A stretch of DNA of 64,000 nt from Leishmania infantum JPCM5 (lineage: Eukaryota; Euglenozoa; Kinetoplastea; Trypanosomatida; Trypanosomatidae), in the NCBI RefSeq assembly GCF_000002875.2, contig NC_009414.2:62001-126000 (forward strand). Direction: 5' to 3'. The position numbers and the translations under genes were made by a program. Within the stretch, counting starts at the first letter, position 1, and every line of letters starts with the position of its first letter. Below are positions 1 to 8,756 of the stretch, one piece after another. The notes beneath the pieces were generated by a model. That model had not been told where the DNA came from, ran no database searches, and worked only from the letters and a program-made list of their open reading frames with translations.

Positions 1-135
1 ACGGCAGCGTAGAGGTGCGACGCATGCATGCATGCATGCGTGTGTGTAGGGGGGATACAGAAGTTGGTGAGTGCGAATGCAGCTCCACAGCGGCACAGAC
101 ATCAAACACACATACACCCACAGGCACGCAGGCGC

Positions 136-1260
136 TTAGATGAAGTGAATGCCGTGCTTGATGAAGTGGGCAAGCATAGTCATCAATGCCTCCTCGTCAA
201 GCATGCGACTGCGCTTTTCGAACATGGGGTCCGCAATCACCGAGTCCAGCAACACGCGGAACTGCTCGAGCGACACGGAAGAGCCCACATCCGCACTGCT
301 ACTGGACGTCAAGGGCTTTGCGCCGGACGTGGCGGTTCCGACGGGCTGACCGCCCTCCATCTTTCGATAGCTCACGTACTTGTCGTACAGAGCCTGCACA
401 GCCGCCTTGGTACGAAATATCGACGAGGACTTCTTGTTCTTGCGGCTGAAGAGCATCTTCACGAGCCCGTCCCACTCCTCGAAATCCACATCAGGTCGTG
501 GGTGCTTGGGGTCGAGCCGAATGACGCTCGACTCGACCTTCGGCGGAGGGTTGAAGCTGTTCTTGCTGATCTTCATGAGGTGGCTGCAGCGGGCGAGCAG
601 CTGCGAGTTCACAGAGAGTCGACAGTAGGCCTCCGATCCGGGCTGTGCGCAGACGCGCAGGGCGAACTCACGCTGAAACATGAGTACGGCACATTTGAAT
701 GTGGGTGTCTTGAGCAGCTTGAACACCAGCGCCGACGAAATTGCATACGGCACGTTGGCCACACACTTGTCGAAGTATGGGAAGTCCTGCTCAAGGCAGT
801 TGCCGCGGATAATCTGCAGCTTCGAGGCCAACGGCGTGTTCTGGAAGCGCTTGTTCAACTCCGCCACCATGCGCGGGTCAATCTCGAAGGCGATCACCTT
901 CTTCGCCGTCTGCAGCAGTTTCTCTGTCAAGTTGCCCGTGCCGGGGCCGATCTCGATGACGATGTCGGTGGGCTTGATGGCGGCCTTTTCGACGATGGCG
1001 GCGATGACAAGCGGGTTCTTGAGAATGTGCTGGCCGAAGCCTTTGTTGAAGACGATACCGGACTGGCTGCCGCCAGTCTTGACACCAGAGCTTGCCCTCT
1101 TCTCCTTGAGACCCTCAGCCGCTGTGCCGCGTCTGTGTCCTTGTGGGGTTGACTTGCCTAACGTGATGGTCTTCGTACCGAACTTGATCTTGCGGGATGC
1201 AGCGTGGATGGGCTCGGCACTGATGATGCCCATTGGCACCGCCCGCGGCTCCTTCGGCAT
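136..1260 (-). CDS. DIM1: DIM1/KsgA-family 18S rRNA adenine dimethyltransferase
   Basis: Predicted to dimethylate two adjacent adenosines near the 3' end of small-subunit rRNA and to act in pre-rRNA processing in the nucleolus. The protein is 374 aa. A basic N-terminal extension (about 1-70) precedes a Rossmann methyltransferase fold. The SAM-binding motif EIGPGTG is at 103-109, the acidic FEID follows at 125-128, and the catalytic-type NVPYAIS motif is at 169-175. The C-terminal half holds the basic target-recognition region with FNPPPKVESSV, typical of eukaryotic Dim1. The ATG at 1260 is preferred over the in-frame ATG at 1983, because a polypyrimidine tract and AG acceptor lie just upstream of 1260 and the longer N-terminus is low-complexity. 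Family assignment is firm; nucleolar rather than mitochondrial location is inferred from similarity to Dim1 rather than TFB1M. Confidence 0.93.
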   Translation of the reverse strand: MPKEPRAVPMGIISAEPIHAASRKIKFGTKTITLGKSTPQGHRRGTAAEGLKEKRASSGVKTGGSQSGIVFNKGFGQHILKNPLVIAAIVEKAAIKPTDIVIEIGPGTGNLTEKLLQTAKKVIAFEIDPRMVAELNKRFQNTPLASKLQIIRGNCLEQDFPYFDKCVANVPYAISSALVFKLLKTPTFKCAVLMFQREFALRVCAQPGSEAYCRLSVNSQLLARCSHLMKISKNSFNPPPKVESSVIRLDPKHPRPDVDFEEWDGLVKMLFSRKNKKSSSIFRTKAAVQALYDKYVSYRKMEGGQPVGTATSGAKPLTSSSSADVGSSVSLEQFRVLLDSVIADPMFEKRSRMLDEEALMTMLAHFIKHGIHFI

Positions 1261-1901
1261 CGCTGCGTTGCTAGCGAAGAGGAGTGGAGGGAGAGAGAGA
1301 GAGCAACGAATAAAATAGCGACAGCAACGGCGACGCAAGTGATCACGGCTGCACTGCAGCTTGGCAGCCACACCGTGATGTTCATGTGAGAAGCAGAGCA
1401 GACAAGCCGCAGCAGAGGGCACAGTGTGAAAGAGAGAGAGAGAGAGATGGACGAGCGGGGGCCGATGCGGAAAGAGGCAGGGCAGTCGCACAAAACGAGG
1501 GAGATGTGCGCAGGAGGAGGGAGGGGGTGACGAGGAACCACAAACGCGGTTAATGCCGATGCGAGAGAGGGCATGCAAGCACGCTGGCCTGAAGCGCCAC
1601 CGCTGAGGATGGGCGCACGTGCAAGCATGGATGAGGGGCGCATGCATTCCTCTCATCATTGCGAATGCTGTTGCAGCTTGGCTCGATGCTGACATTCTCG
1701 CTCTACCCAACGCGGCAGGAAAGGAGGAGATGACGACGACTGAAGGAGAAGCGTGTGGAGGTAGGGTTGGGGACCGGGATGCGATGACGAGCCGTACACG
1801 TCTCCCTGCACATCTGCGCACAAGCATACACGGAGATTCAAGCACCGCCACAAAAAGGAAGAGAGCGCGCTGGATCTTGTTGTACGATGGGTGCCGAAAC
1901 G
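1261..1901. other. Intergenic region upstream of DIM1
   Basis: About 640 bp holding the probable 3' UTR of the 1902-2438 gene and the splice signals of DIM1. I see GA-rich runs (CT on the transcribed strand) and no credible gene. Confidence 0.6.
1271..1303 (-). promoter_or_regulatory. Candidate spliced-leader acceptor for DIM1
   Basis: On the minus strand a CT-rich tract (1277-1303) is followed by AG at 1272-1271, which would give a 10-nt 5' leader before the ATG at 1260. A second CT tract lies at about 1431-1446 and could give a longer leader. Predicted by eye only. Confidence 0.4.
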
Positions 1902-2438
1902 TTACTGCACCACCCACGCGACGCCCCGACGGGCGGTGTACGCGTTTCGCTTCAAGTTCGGCTGCGCTTCCACTCGCATCCATGTCTGCTTGCTAGTAGC
2001 AGATGGCATGGATCTGCGAGCCACGACGACTGGCGGCGGCGGCTGTGGCACTGGCGAATGTGCTGCCGAGCCGCTGAGTAGCACTGGTGCGCGAGGGAGG
2101 GGAGACAACGTCAGGAGACTTTCGTTGCACGTCGAAGAGACCCCCGTCTTGTCCGCCGCCTGTTTTATCGAGGTTTCCTTCCTCCCCGCATTGTCGGCCT
2201 CAGAAGTGTGCTTGGCTCCCTGCAGCCCACTGCTGCCGGTGTGTGGCAACGCCAACACGGACGCCTCCGCCTGAAGAAGCGCTGCTGCCCATAGCTCGTC
2301 TAGGTACCGGTACGTGCTAATGTCTACGCCACTGCCGAATCCGCGGGGGGCATCGAGGCACTCCGCTTCGACCGGCACTGCCGCGGTGGCGGGGGCACCA
2401 GCAGCGGCCTTCACGGTAAAGGACTGCTGACGGCGCAT
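1902..2438 (-). CDS. Hypothetical protein, 178 aa
   Basis: I do not recognise this protein. It has an Ala/Pro-rich N-terminus, a short ordered-looking helix (STYRYLDELWAAALLQAE, about 41-58), a polar linker, a run of prolines near 134 and a basic C-terminus (about 145-178) ending VAWVVQ. No membrane segment or known motif is visible. Evidence for a real gene: the ATG at 2438 is preceded on the minus strand by a good CT tract and AG (2632-2671) giving a leader of roughly 190 nt, and it fills what would otherwise be a long gap in the cluster. Against it: composition is biased and no homologue is recalled. An ortholog at the same position in other Leishmania genomes would confirm it. Confidence 0.5.
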   Translation of the reverse strand: MRRQQSFTVKAAAGAPATAAVPVEAECLDAPRGFGSGVDISTYRYLDELWAAALLQAEASVLALPHTGSSGLQGAKHTSEADNAGRKETSIKQAADKTGVSSTCNESLLTLSPLPRAPVLLSGSAAHSPVPQPPPPVVVARRSMPSATSKQTWMRVEAQPNLKRNAYTARRGVAWVVQ

Positions 2439-3694
2439 CGGTGGCTTTCTTTTCGGTTCTGTTTCTACTTTGTTGTGCCGCCAAGTGAATTGATGTGCGT
2501 GTGTGCACGAGAGTATCTGCGTGACGGGCGCGGTATGGTGTGGTGAGAGGTGGGTGGAGATGGAGAGAGACGGCCAGGTGGGCGTCCCTCTCTTCTATCA
2601 AGGGTGCCGTGGCGCACTAAAAGTGCGAGCGCTGCAAACAAGCAAGCACGCGCGCCAAAAGAAAAGGAAAGACGGCAACAAGACGCGTTGACATCATGAT
2701 GCAGAGAGTTGCACGCCATCGCGCGCACCGGCGAGCTTCAGCGCAGGGACGTGGCGGTGCACCCATGAGGTTCTCACCCCGCCCTCCGTATAAGAGACAG
2801 GAGCGGCAGCAGTGGTGGCCCACTTAGCGGTACATCCTCATGGGAACACTTCACATCAAGCCAGTAGACCCGGTGTCCGTACTCCCACGTGTGGAATCAC
2901 CATCACGAGTATTATTACACCGGCACGAGCCGCGCCATGCTCTGCACTACGTGTGTGCACGGGTACTCACGTGTCGCGCACACACACGCCCCCCCCTTTC
3001 CCCCCTCTGTCGTCCGCATTTCATGTATGCATTACGTGCCTTTCGCGGGTCATGCTGGGCACACACAGAGCGAGCTCAAAGTGAGAGAGAGAGAGCACGA
3101 GGCGGCGCTGTGTTGAGGAGAGGCGCCCACGTGCACACTCTCGTTGCCCTGTCCCTTGGTAGGCGCGGTGAGGAAGGGACGGTGGCGCACGTGGTGCCCC
3201 CACAAACAAGCACATGCGCAGCGAGAGCGGTAGAAGTCCGCACAGGGCAAGCACCAGTGGGCTGAAGCAGTCACCGGCCCTCACTATTACCAGCTCCATC
3301 CGCATCACCCGTTAGCCACCCCTCTGTCTGTCTGCCTGCCTCCCTCCATCTCCTCCGTGTGCCTTCGATGTAGGAGCCAAAAGGTGAATGGCGAGGAGTG
3401 GCGATGACGGGGTCGCGCTACCACCGCCATCGCGAGTGGAGACCGTCACTGCCACCCCGCTCGCCTGTCCCATCTCAGGTGCAGCTACGCCACGCACGCA
3501 CAGCGCCACGCAGAGAGAAGCAGTAACGCAGCCGTGCGTAGACCAGCAGTCCGCCCAGGAAGAGTTTGGTTGCGTAATCAGCAGCAGCACCGTGGCCATG
3601 ATGAACTGTATTGCCTCCGTGGTGCAAACTGCATGTCGCGCCGCGCTGGGTCAGGCTCCTCGTTGAGGTCATGCTCGGATGCGCCTCGCTGTCC
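2439..3694. other. Intergenic region, 1.26 kb
   Basis: Holds the 3' flank of the VHS/zinc-finger gene and the 5' flank of the 178-aa gene. GA-rich runs occur near 3080-3105. A 65-codon minus-strand reading frame at 3475-3672 is judged not to be a gene, because it starts only 23 nt after the upstream stop. Confidence 0.6.
2632..2671 (-). promoter_or_regulatory. Candidate spliced-leader acceptor for the 178-aa gene
   Basis: On the minus strand a T-rich pyrimidine tract (2657-2671) is followed about 24 nt later by TTTGCAG, with AG at 2633-2632. This is a textbook trypanosomatid acceptor layout and supports expression of the gene starting at 2438. Confidence 0.45.
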
Positions 3695-4855
3695 CTACTT
3701 TTCCAGCTCGTGCGGTGCTACGCCGTTTGCTATGGAGCCTTCGATGCGGTCATAGTACGCCTCGCTAGCCACATCGCCGGGCTCACTAGCCGTCGATGGT
3801 GATATGTGTGCTGATATGTCTGACGTGGACGTCGACACCGCGGTGCTGGTGGCGATGTGAGGCAGGTGCGCCGGGTCTGCGTACACGGCTGTCGGCGGGA
3901 CATGGCATGGGTGGAGGTGCCCCCCGGACGTATTGTCCCAGTCGCTGATGGGAAACGTCGCGTCCATGTCCTCCATGTTGGCACCGCTCGACGCCTGGGA
4001 GTCGCCGGTCTCCATCTCGCCCTCCACCGCCATCGGCAGCGGCGGCACAATGGGCGAGCGCCTTCCTACGTTGGTGCCATTCGCCGTTGCGACTGATGTG
4101 GAGGAGGCAGGTGACATCTTCGGAGTCGTGTGCGGCGAGGAGCGGTGAGTCGCCATGTCTGTGGTGTGCAGCGTCTCGCAGGCGGCGCAGCGCATGGCGG
4201 ACGGGGCGTTGAGGTAGGCGCAAACGCGGCATGGCCACACCTCGGGAGCCGAGCTCAGCTGCAGTGGCTTCACAGGCCGGCCAGCAGAGGAGCTTGTGAA
4301 GCCTACGCACTCCTTGGGGCTGATGGGAATTATGTCGCTCTTCTCCACGTCGCGGAAGCGCACACGTCGATTCTGCACGTTGAGGCAACGCATCAAACTC
4401 TTGTGTGTCCGATGCTCGAAGGAGGAGACCAGTGCCGACAGCCGAAGCAAATCGCGATCATCCACGAAGAGGCGTGAGTACTCGAGCAGCGTCAGGCGGG
4501 CGAGTCGCTGAGTTTTTTGGTGCGCCTCACCTTCGCCGCGCTTCATGGCTAAGTGAATAATGCGGTCTTGTATGTCGTAGTCCCTCGCCAGGGCTAAGTG
4601 GAAGGCGTAGTTGCATAGCGACACCAGCTGCTCTAGCAGCAGCAGGCCTCCGTGGGCCCTCTCTGGCTGATTGTATTCGAGATAGAGTCGAATGGTTGAC
4701 AGGATCAGTTCTGGGTGCCCGTCCGCGATAGTCACGCACTCGGTCAGAAACTGCGGAAACTCCGGCTGCTCTCTCCTGAGCACGCATTCGGCCACAACGC
4801 GACTAGCCCGGTACTTTAGCTTCACATCGGCTACTACGGTGCGCAGGTAGTTCAT
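3695..4855 (-). CDS. VHS/ENTH-like helical domain protein with RanBP2-type zinc finger
   Basis: The protein is 386 aa. Residues about 5-160 form an all-helical repeat pattern resembling the VHS/ENTH superfamily, which occurs in endosomal sorting adaptors and in the N-terminus of the repair factor UVSSA. A single RanBP2/NZF zinc finger follows at 207-226 (W207, C209, C212, N216, C223, C226), matching W-x-C-x2-C-x3-N-x6-C-x2-C exactly. The Thr-Phe pair used by ubiquitin-binding NZF fingers is Ala-Tyr here, so ubiquitin binding is uncertain. The remaining C-terminal ~160 residues are Ser/Thr/Pro-rich and probably disordered. Possible roles are ubiquitin-dependent sorting or a UVSSA-like role; the sequence alone does not decide. 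The ATG at 4855 starts directly at the helical domain. Confidence 0.82.
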   Translation of the reverse strand: MNYLRTVVADVKLKYRASRVVAECVLRREQPEFPQFLTECVTIADGHPELILSTIRLYLEYNQPERAHGGLLLLEQLVSLCNYAFHLALARDYDIQDRIIHLAMKRGEGEAHQKTQRLARLTLLEYSRLFVDDRDLLRLSALVSSFEHRTHKSLMRCLNVQNRRVRFRDVEKSDIIPISPKECVGFTSSSAGRPVKPLQLSSAPEVWPCRVCAYLNAPSAMRCAACETLHTTDMATHRSSPHTTPKMSPASSTSVATANGTNVGRRSPIVPPLPMAVEGEMETGDSQASSGANMEDMDATFPISDWDNTSGGHLHPCHVPPTAVYADPAHLPHIATSTAVSTSTSDISAHISPSTASEPGDVASEAYYDRIEGSIANGVAPHELEK

Positions 4856-5420
4856 TCTGCACCACTCCTAGTCTCGTACGACCGTTTCTTTTCGCGTGCG
4901 TGTGCGTGAGGGTCTCCCTGGACGTCTGCTAGCAGTTCCTTGCCTCACAGAACTCGTCTGCGCGATGCCTTTCAACAAAGCAGCGGCGCCCTCGAGTGTG
5001 CGCACAAACAAGGAAAGTTCGATGAGCTTGAAATGACAAGAAAGGAGGGGAGGCACAGCCGCACGCACGCACGCAACAACAAGACAAAACGACAACGGGC
5101 AGCGTGTTGGGGCACAACGGTGTCCTATCAATGATGCAGGCACAAGCACACGCCGGTAAGAGGAAGGGCCGTCGCAAGATGAGCGCAAGCCAGCAGATGT
5201 GTTGGAGCCGTGTAGGCGTTCGAGAAGGTAACGAAGAGAAGCACGCGCTCCAGCCAGGGAGGCGAATGGACCCGAGAGCGCTTCACAGAAGCGACGGCAA
5301 AAAAAAAACGAGCGTTTTAAAAGCAGCCAAAAAGCGGAGTTGGTGCCGTGAGGCTGCGGACACTGCAACGGAGAGGTGGGGCAACGGAAAGTGGCCGCCG
5401 TGATGCGTCCTACACGTCTG

Positions 5421-5453
<33 letters not shown>

Positions 5454-6718
5454 AAGTGCACCGACCTTCTCGCTCCCCCAGGTAGGAAAGGGCGAGGCAG
5501 CACAAGTGCTCGATAGCGCGCTGATTGAGAAAACAAGAAGGGCAGCAAACGCGGCGCAGAGAAATGAAGTGGATGAAGGCAGAGCGACGCACGCGAACGG
5601 GGCGAGGGACGGCCTTCGAAAGGCCGTGCGCGTGCCTCTCTGCTACACACCAAAGTCGGTCCCACGGCGAGAAGCAGCGACGGTTGCGGCACTAACAATC
5701 GGCGCCGCCCCTGTTTCCGTCCGCTCCACGTCGGCCTAGGAGAAAGACTGTGTAACGATGGGGGAATTCCGTTCGTACTCAAGGGAGGGTGCACGCAGAA
5801 AGAGAGGTGTTGGAGGGGGGAGGCTATGCTGCGAGCACTTCTCCCTCTTGAGCAAGCACTGCCGTTACGCTCCCAAGCTTTCGCTAGAAGAACTGGGAAG
5901 AGGGGATCCTGGCAAGGAACAGGCGCTCTTGTCGCTGTATGCCGCACGAAACGCTGAAGGATGTCTCGGAGAGAAAGAGGAGAAGTAGGGAACAATCTCA
6001 GAAGTACTACCTGGCCCGTAGGTACGAGTGACGTAGGCAAGCGCAACGAAGGGAGAGTGCTGGCGTGAGTCGATTGCAGAGGTGGGCCAATCGGGGGCGC
6101 GAGACAGAGAACCGCCAAGAAACAGTTTCAGAAAGGGATCGTAGTCGTGGACGGCGTGGATAGAAAGGTGCAAGGGAGGGGTCGTGGTGGCAGGTGTGCG
6201 TGCAGAAGCCGCGTGCGCCATGGGGTGGAAAATGGCGGGCACATATCACAGTGCGCCAGAGCAGACTGTCCCGCCCACTTTCCTTCTCCAAAGCAGAGGG
6301 CAGCGCAGGCGCCAAAGCAGGAGGGCTATTGCCGCACGTGCGCACTCTTCCGCATGCGCACGCTCCGACGGACGCTGAGTTGAAGGCGTCGCATCGAGGG
6401 CGTGACGTGGAACGCTAGGCGTGCACGGTTTTCTTTGCGTCGACGAACTCGGCCGCATCATGGTACACATGCAAGTGAGGGAGGAAGGCACCTGGGGGTA
6501 TGTGACTGCCCGAAGCAGATGGAGCGAAGGCCTCGCCGCTGCCTCCGGGCAATAGTGGAGAAGTAGAGGGGTTATATCACCAAGCAGATCCTCCCCGAGC
6601 CCCTCCCCTTGCTTCATGCCAAAGGCGGTGCAGGGTTGCATGGCGGCACGGTCACACACACACACACACATACAAACTGCCAGACAACCGTAGGAACAAC
6701 AACTACATCGACGGCGCC
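4856..6718. other. Intergenic region, 1.86 kb, with TG microsatellite
   Basis: Contains the 3' flank of the carrier gene's upstream neighbour order and the splice region of the VHS-like gene. A (TG)n tract lies at about 5423-5451 and a short A run near 5299-5308. Long reading frames on either strand here are Arg/Ser/Pro/Leu-rich and show no domain. No gene is supported. Confidence 0.6.
5423..5451. repeat. (TG)n microsatellite
   Basis: Uninterrupted TG dinucleotide run of about 14 units seen directly in the sequence, lying between genes. Confidence 0.9.
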
Positions 6719-7774
6719 TCACGGGGCTTTGCGCGCGAATTCGTACGGCGGCGGGTGCGTCAGGTAGGCGGGGGCCGCGACGGAGGTGAGGGACTGCGTG
6801 TGGGTCGGCTTCGCTGTCGCCTCGGGGTGCAGGTATTCGGTGTAGTGTCGAGTGCTCACGTCGTACGCGGCTATCAACAACGCCATCGGCACCGCGCTCA
6901 GAATCGGCTTACCCCGGAAGAAGCCGTCGTACAGCTTCGTGATGCCGTGGCGCCGACGCAAATCGAGGAAGAGCGAGCGATAATTCTGTGGTCGCCCGCA
7001 AGTGGTGGAGTTGATGATGTGCAGCTGTTGTCGCAGAGACTGCACCGGATACTGGGCTGCCATGCCGAGGAACGTGGCGAGGTGGCAGTAAAGAAACAGC
7101 ACCATGAAATGGCGGTACACACCGTCGTAGCGCAGCCAGTTGTAGAGGCCGAACTGAAGGGCGAACTGCAGCGAGCGGCCCAGCAGCGCGACGGTAAAGC
7201 CGCGATACACACCGAGCAGCACCTGCGGCCGCTCTCGCAGCGCCGTCATGAGGACGTCCGCGGCGCCGCTAAACCGGCGTGGTCCCGTTGGGGCCTCTGC
7301 CGTTGCACGCAACACGTCGTAAGGATGGGTCGCGGTAGCGTACAGCACACCCGTCATGGCGCCAGCGGCAAAGCCGCGGCGGCAGTTGTCCCACGGCGCC
7401 GTCTCCAACCCGTGTCGCAGCACGGCAAAGGTGGAGAGCAGAAAGCCGTAGTGCGCCGCCAGCCATCCGAAGGAGCGGCCCCTCCACCACCGTGTGTGGA
7501 ACACCACCCGAAAGAACTGGGCTCGCTTATCTGACATGTAAATGCGGCTTGACTCGCCGGGGACGTCGCTAAGAAAGTAAAAGCGATCCAACTTCTCAAT
7601 CGGCACCGTCAGAAACGCGCAAGCCGTGGAGCAGCCCACGATGACGGCGCCGTGCTGGCGCATCGTGAGTTGCGTCTCCGTGTACCCTTGTCGGTGAGCG
7701 ATGGGCTGCTGGTACGGGGTGTCGGTGCGGTAGCCGAAGGTGCTGCGGTAGCCCCTCGAGCTATCGAAGCTCAT
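6719..7774 (-). CDS. Divergent mitochondrial carrier family protein
   Basis: The protein is 351 aa, the usual carrier length with N- and C-terminal extensions. Three carrier-type repeats are visible. The second keeps the classic signature PYDVLR (151-156). The first is altered (PIEKLD, 58-63: the basic last residue is Asp). The third is degenerate (PVQSLR, 243-248: the acidic residue is Gln). Hydrophobic helices surround each signature, and the third repeat ends with a YDGFFRGKP-like element near 282-290. It is predicted to be a six-helix solute carrier of the inner mitochondrial membrane or, because the signatures are damaged, an outer-membrane or peroxisomal relative such as an SLC25A46/MTCH-type protein. 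The substrate cannot be read. The ATG at 7774 follows the usual internal-start pattern; upstream in-frame sequence is low-complexity. Confidence 0.82.
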   Translation of the reverse strand: MSFDSSRGYRSTFGYRTDTPYQQPIAHRQGYTETQLTMRQHGAVIVGCSTACAFLTVPIEKLDRFYFLSDVPGESSRIYMSDKRAQFFRVVFHTRWWRGRSFGWLAAHYGFLLSTFAVLRHGLETAPWDNCRRGFAAGAMTGVLYATATHPYDVLRATAEAPTGPRRFSGAADVLMTALRERPQVLLGVYRGFTVALLGRSLQFALQFGLYNWLRYDGVYRHFMVLFLYCHLATFLGMAAQYPVQSLRQQLHIINSTTCGRPQNYRSLFLDLRRRHGITKLYDGFFRGKPILSAVPMALLIAAYDVSTRHYTEYLHPEATAKPTHTQSLTSVAAPAYLTHPPPYEFARKAP

Positions 7775-8756
7775 TGTGAAACAGCTTAGCTGTGGTACTG
7801 CCGTTGCATCGCTGTACGGGTGTGCGCCCGGTGTGTGTGCGCCTTCTCGCCACCCACGTGCAACTCTGCCCGAGAGGTCGGAGTGCACACATGCACATTA
7901 AGGCACACGTCCAGAGAAGCAGAGGGAAGACCGAGAGAGGCGCAGGGGAGGAAGCGAATGAGAGCAGGGGAGCTCCGATGCAGCACAATGTACACACCCC
8001 CAGCGATAACGTTAACGCGCTCCGGGGGGAGAGAAGCCGAATGGACTGAATCCAGTCCACGCACGGCCACATGCACACGTGCGAGCGCACACGTTCAGGA
8101 CGAATGCGTACGGTAGGCGCACATGCACGTGATCTGGGAGCGGCAGGAGAGAACGCATAACAAGGCGGAAAAGAGCCCAACACCACCAAGCGCGCGTAAG
8201 CGCCAGCCGCGGCTCGATGTGCGTGAGCGGCCACTGCTGCGTGCGTCTCGTTCGTTATTTTTTGTCCCATGTCATTCGGGTCTATAGAGCTGTATGCCGC
8301 TCCCATGACGAGGCTCGCTCTATCAAGGCACTTGGGAGCCGAAATACTGTGGCACAGGACAGCGCCGTGGCCTCCGCGAGCGAGCACAAGGCCCAGCACT
8401 GCAAACACGCACACCTACATCAAGAAAAAGGCTCCCATCCCATAACAGCAGAAGAAGCGCTGCGTCTACTCTATAAGCACTTATGCGAAACCTTGTCGGG
8501 CGGCATGGGAGAGATGAGGAGAAAGACAACAGACGTCTCGGCAGGCCACCACCTCCACCGACACACACACACACACCTTCCCTCGCTCTCCTCGTGCACG
8601 CAGCAGAGAGGGGGGAAGCCAGAGTGCCGGGTGAGGAGCGAGACGGGAACAAATCAAAAGCGAGACGAAGGGGATGTGCACGACTGCAGTGCAGCCGCGC
8701 GAAGAAAATGCCAACAAGAGGAACAACTCGCAGTACATCAACGCCGCCTCAGCGCA
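7775..8756. other. Intergenic region, 0.98 kb
   Basis: 3' flank of the 596-aa gene and 5' flank of the carrier gene. GA-rich stretch at about 7917-7960 and a CA run near 8565-8576. No gene is supported. Confidence 0.6.

Noticed and set aside
28..1152. 374-codon plus-strand frame opposite DIM1
   Set aside because: It mirrors the DIM1 coding region, and its composition is that of a reverse-complement reading.
3475..3672. 65-codon minus-strand frame with a hydrophobic stretch, starting with ATG
   Set aside because: Starts 23 nt after the stop of the VHS-like gene, leaving no room for a 3' UTR, polyadenylation and a new splice site.
4868..6118. 416-codon minus-strand frame between the VHS-like and carrier genes
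   Set aside because: Arg/Ser/Pro/Leu-rich, includes a His-Thr run from the TG microsatellite, and shows no motif. Typical UTR sequence.
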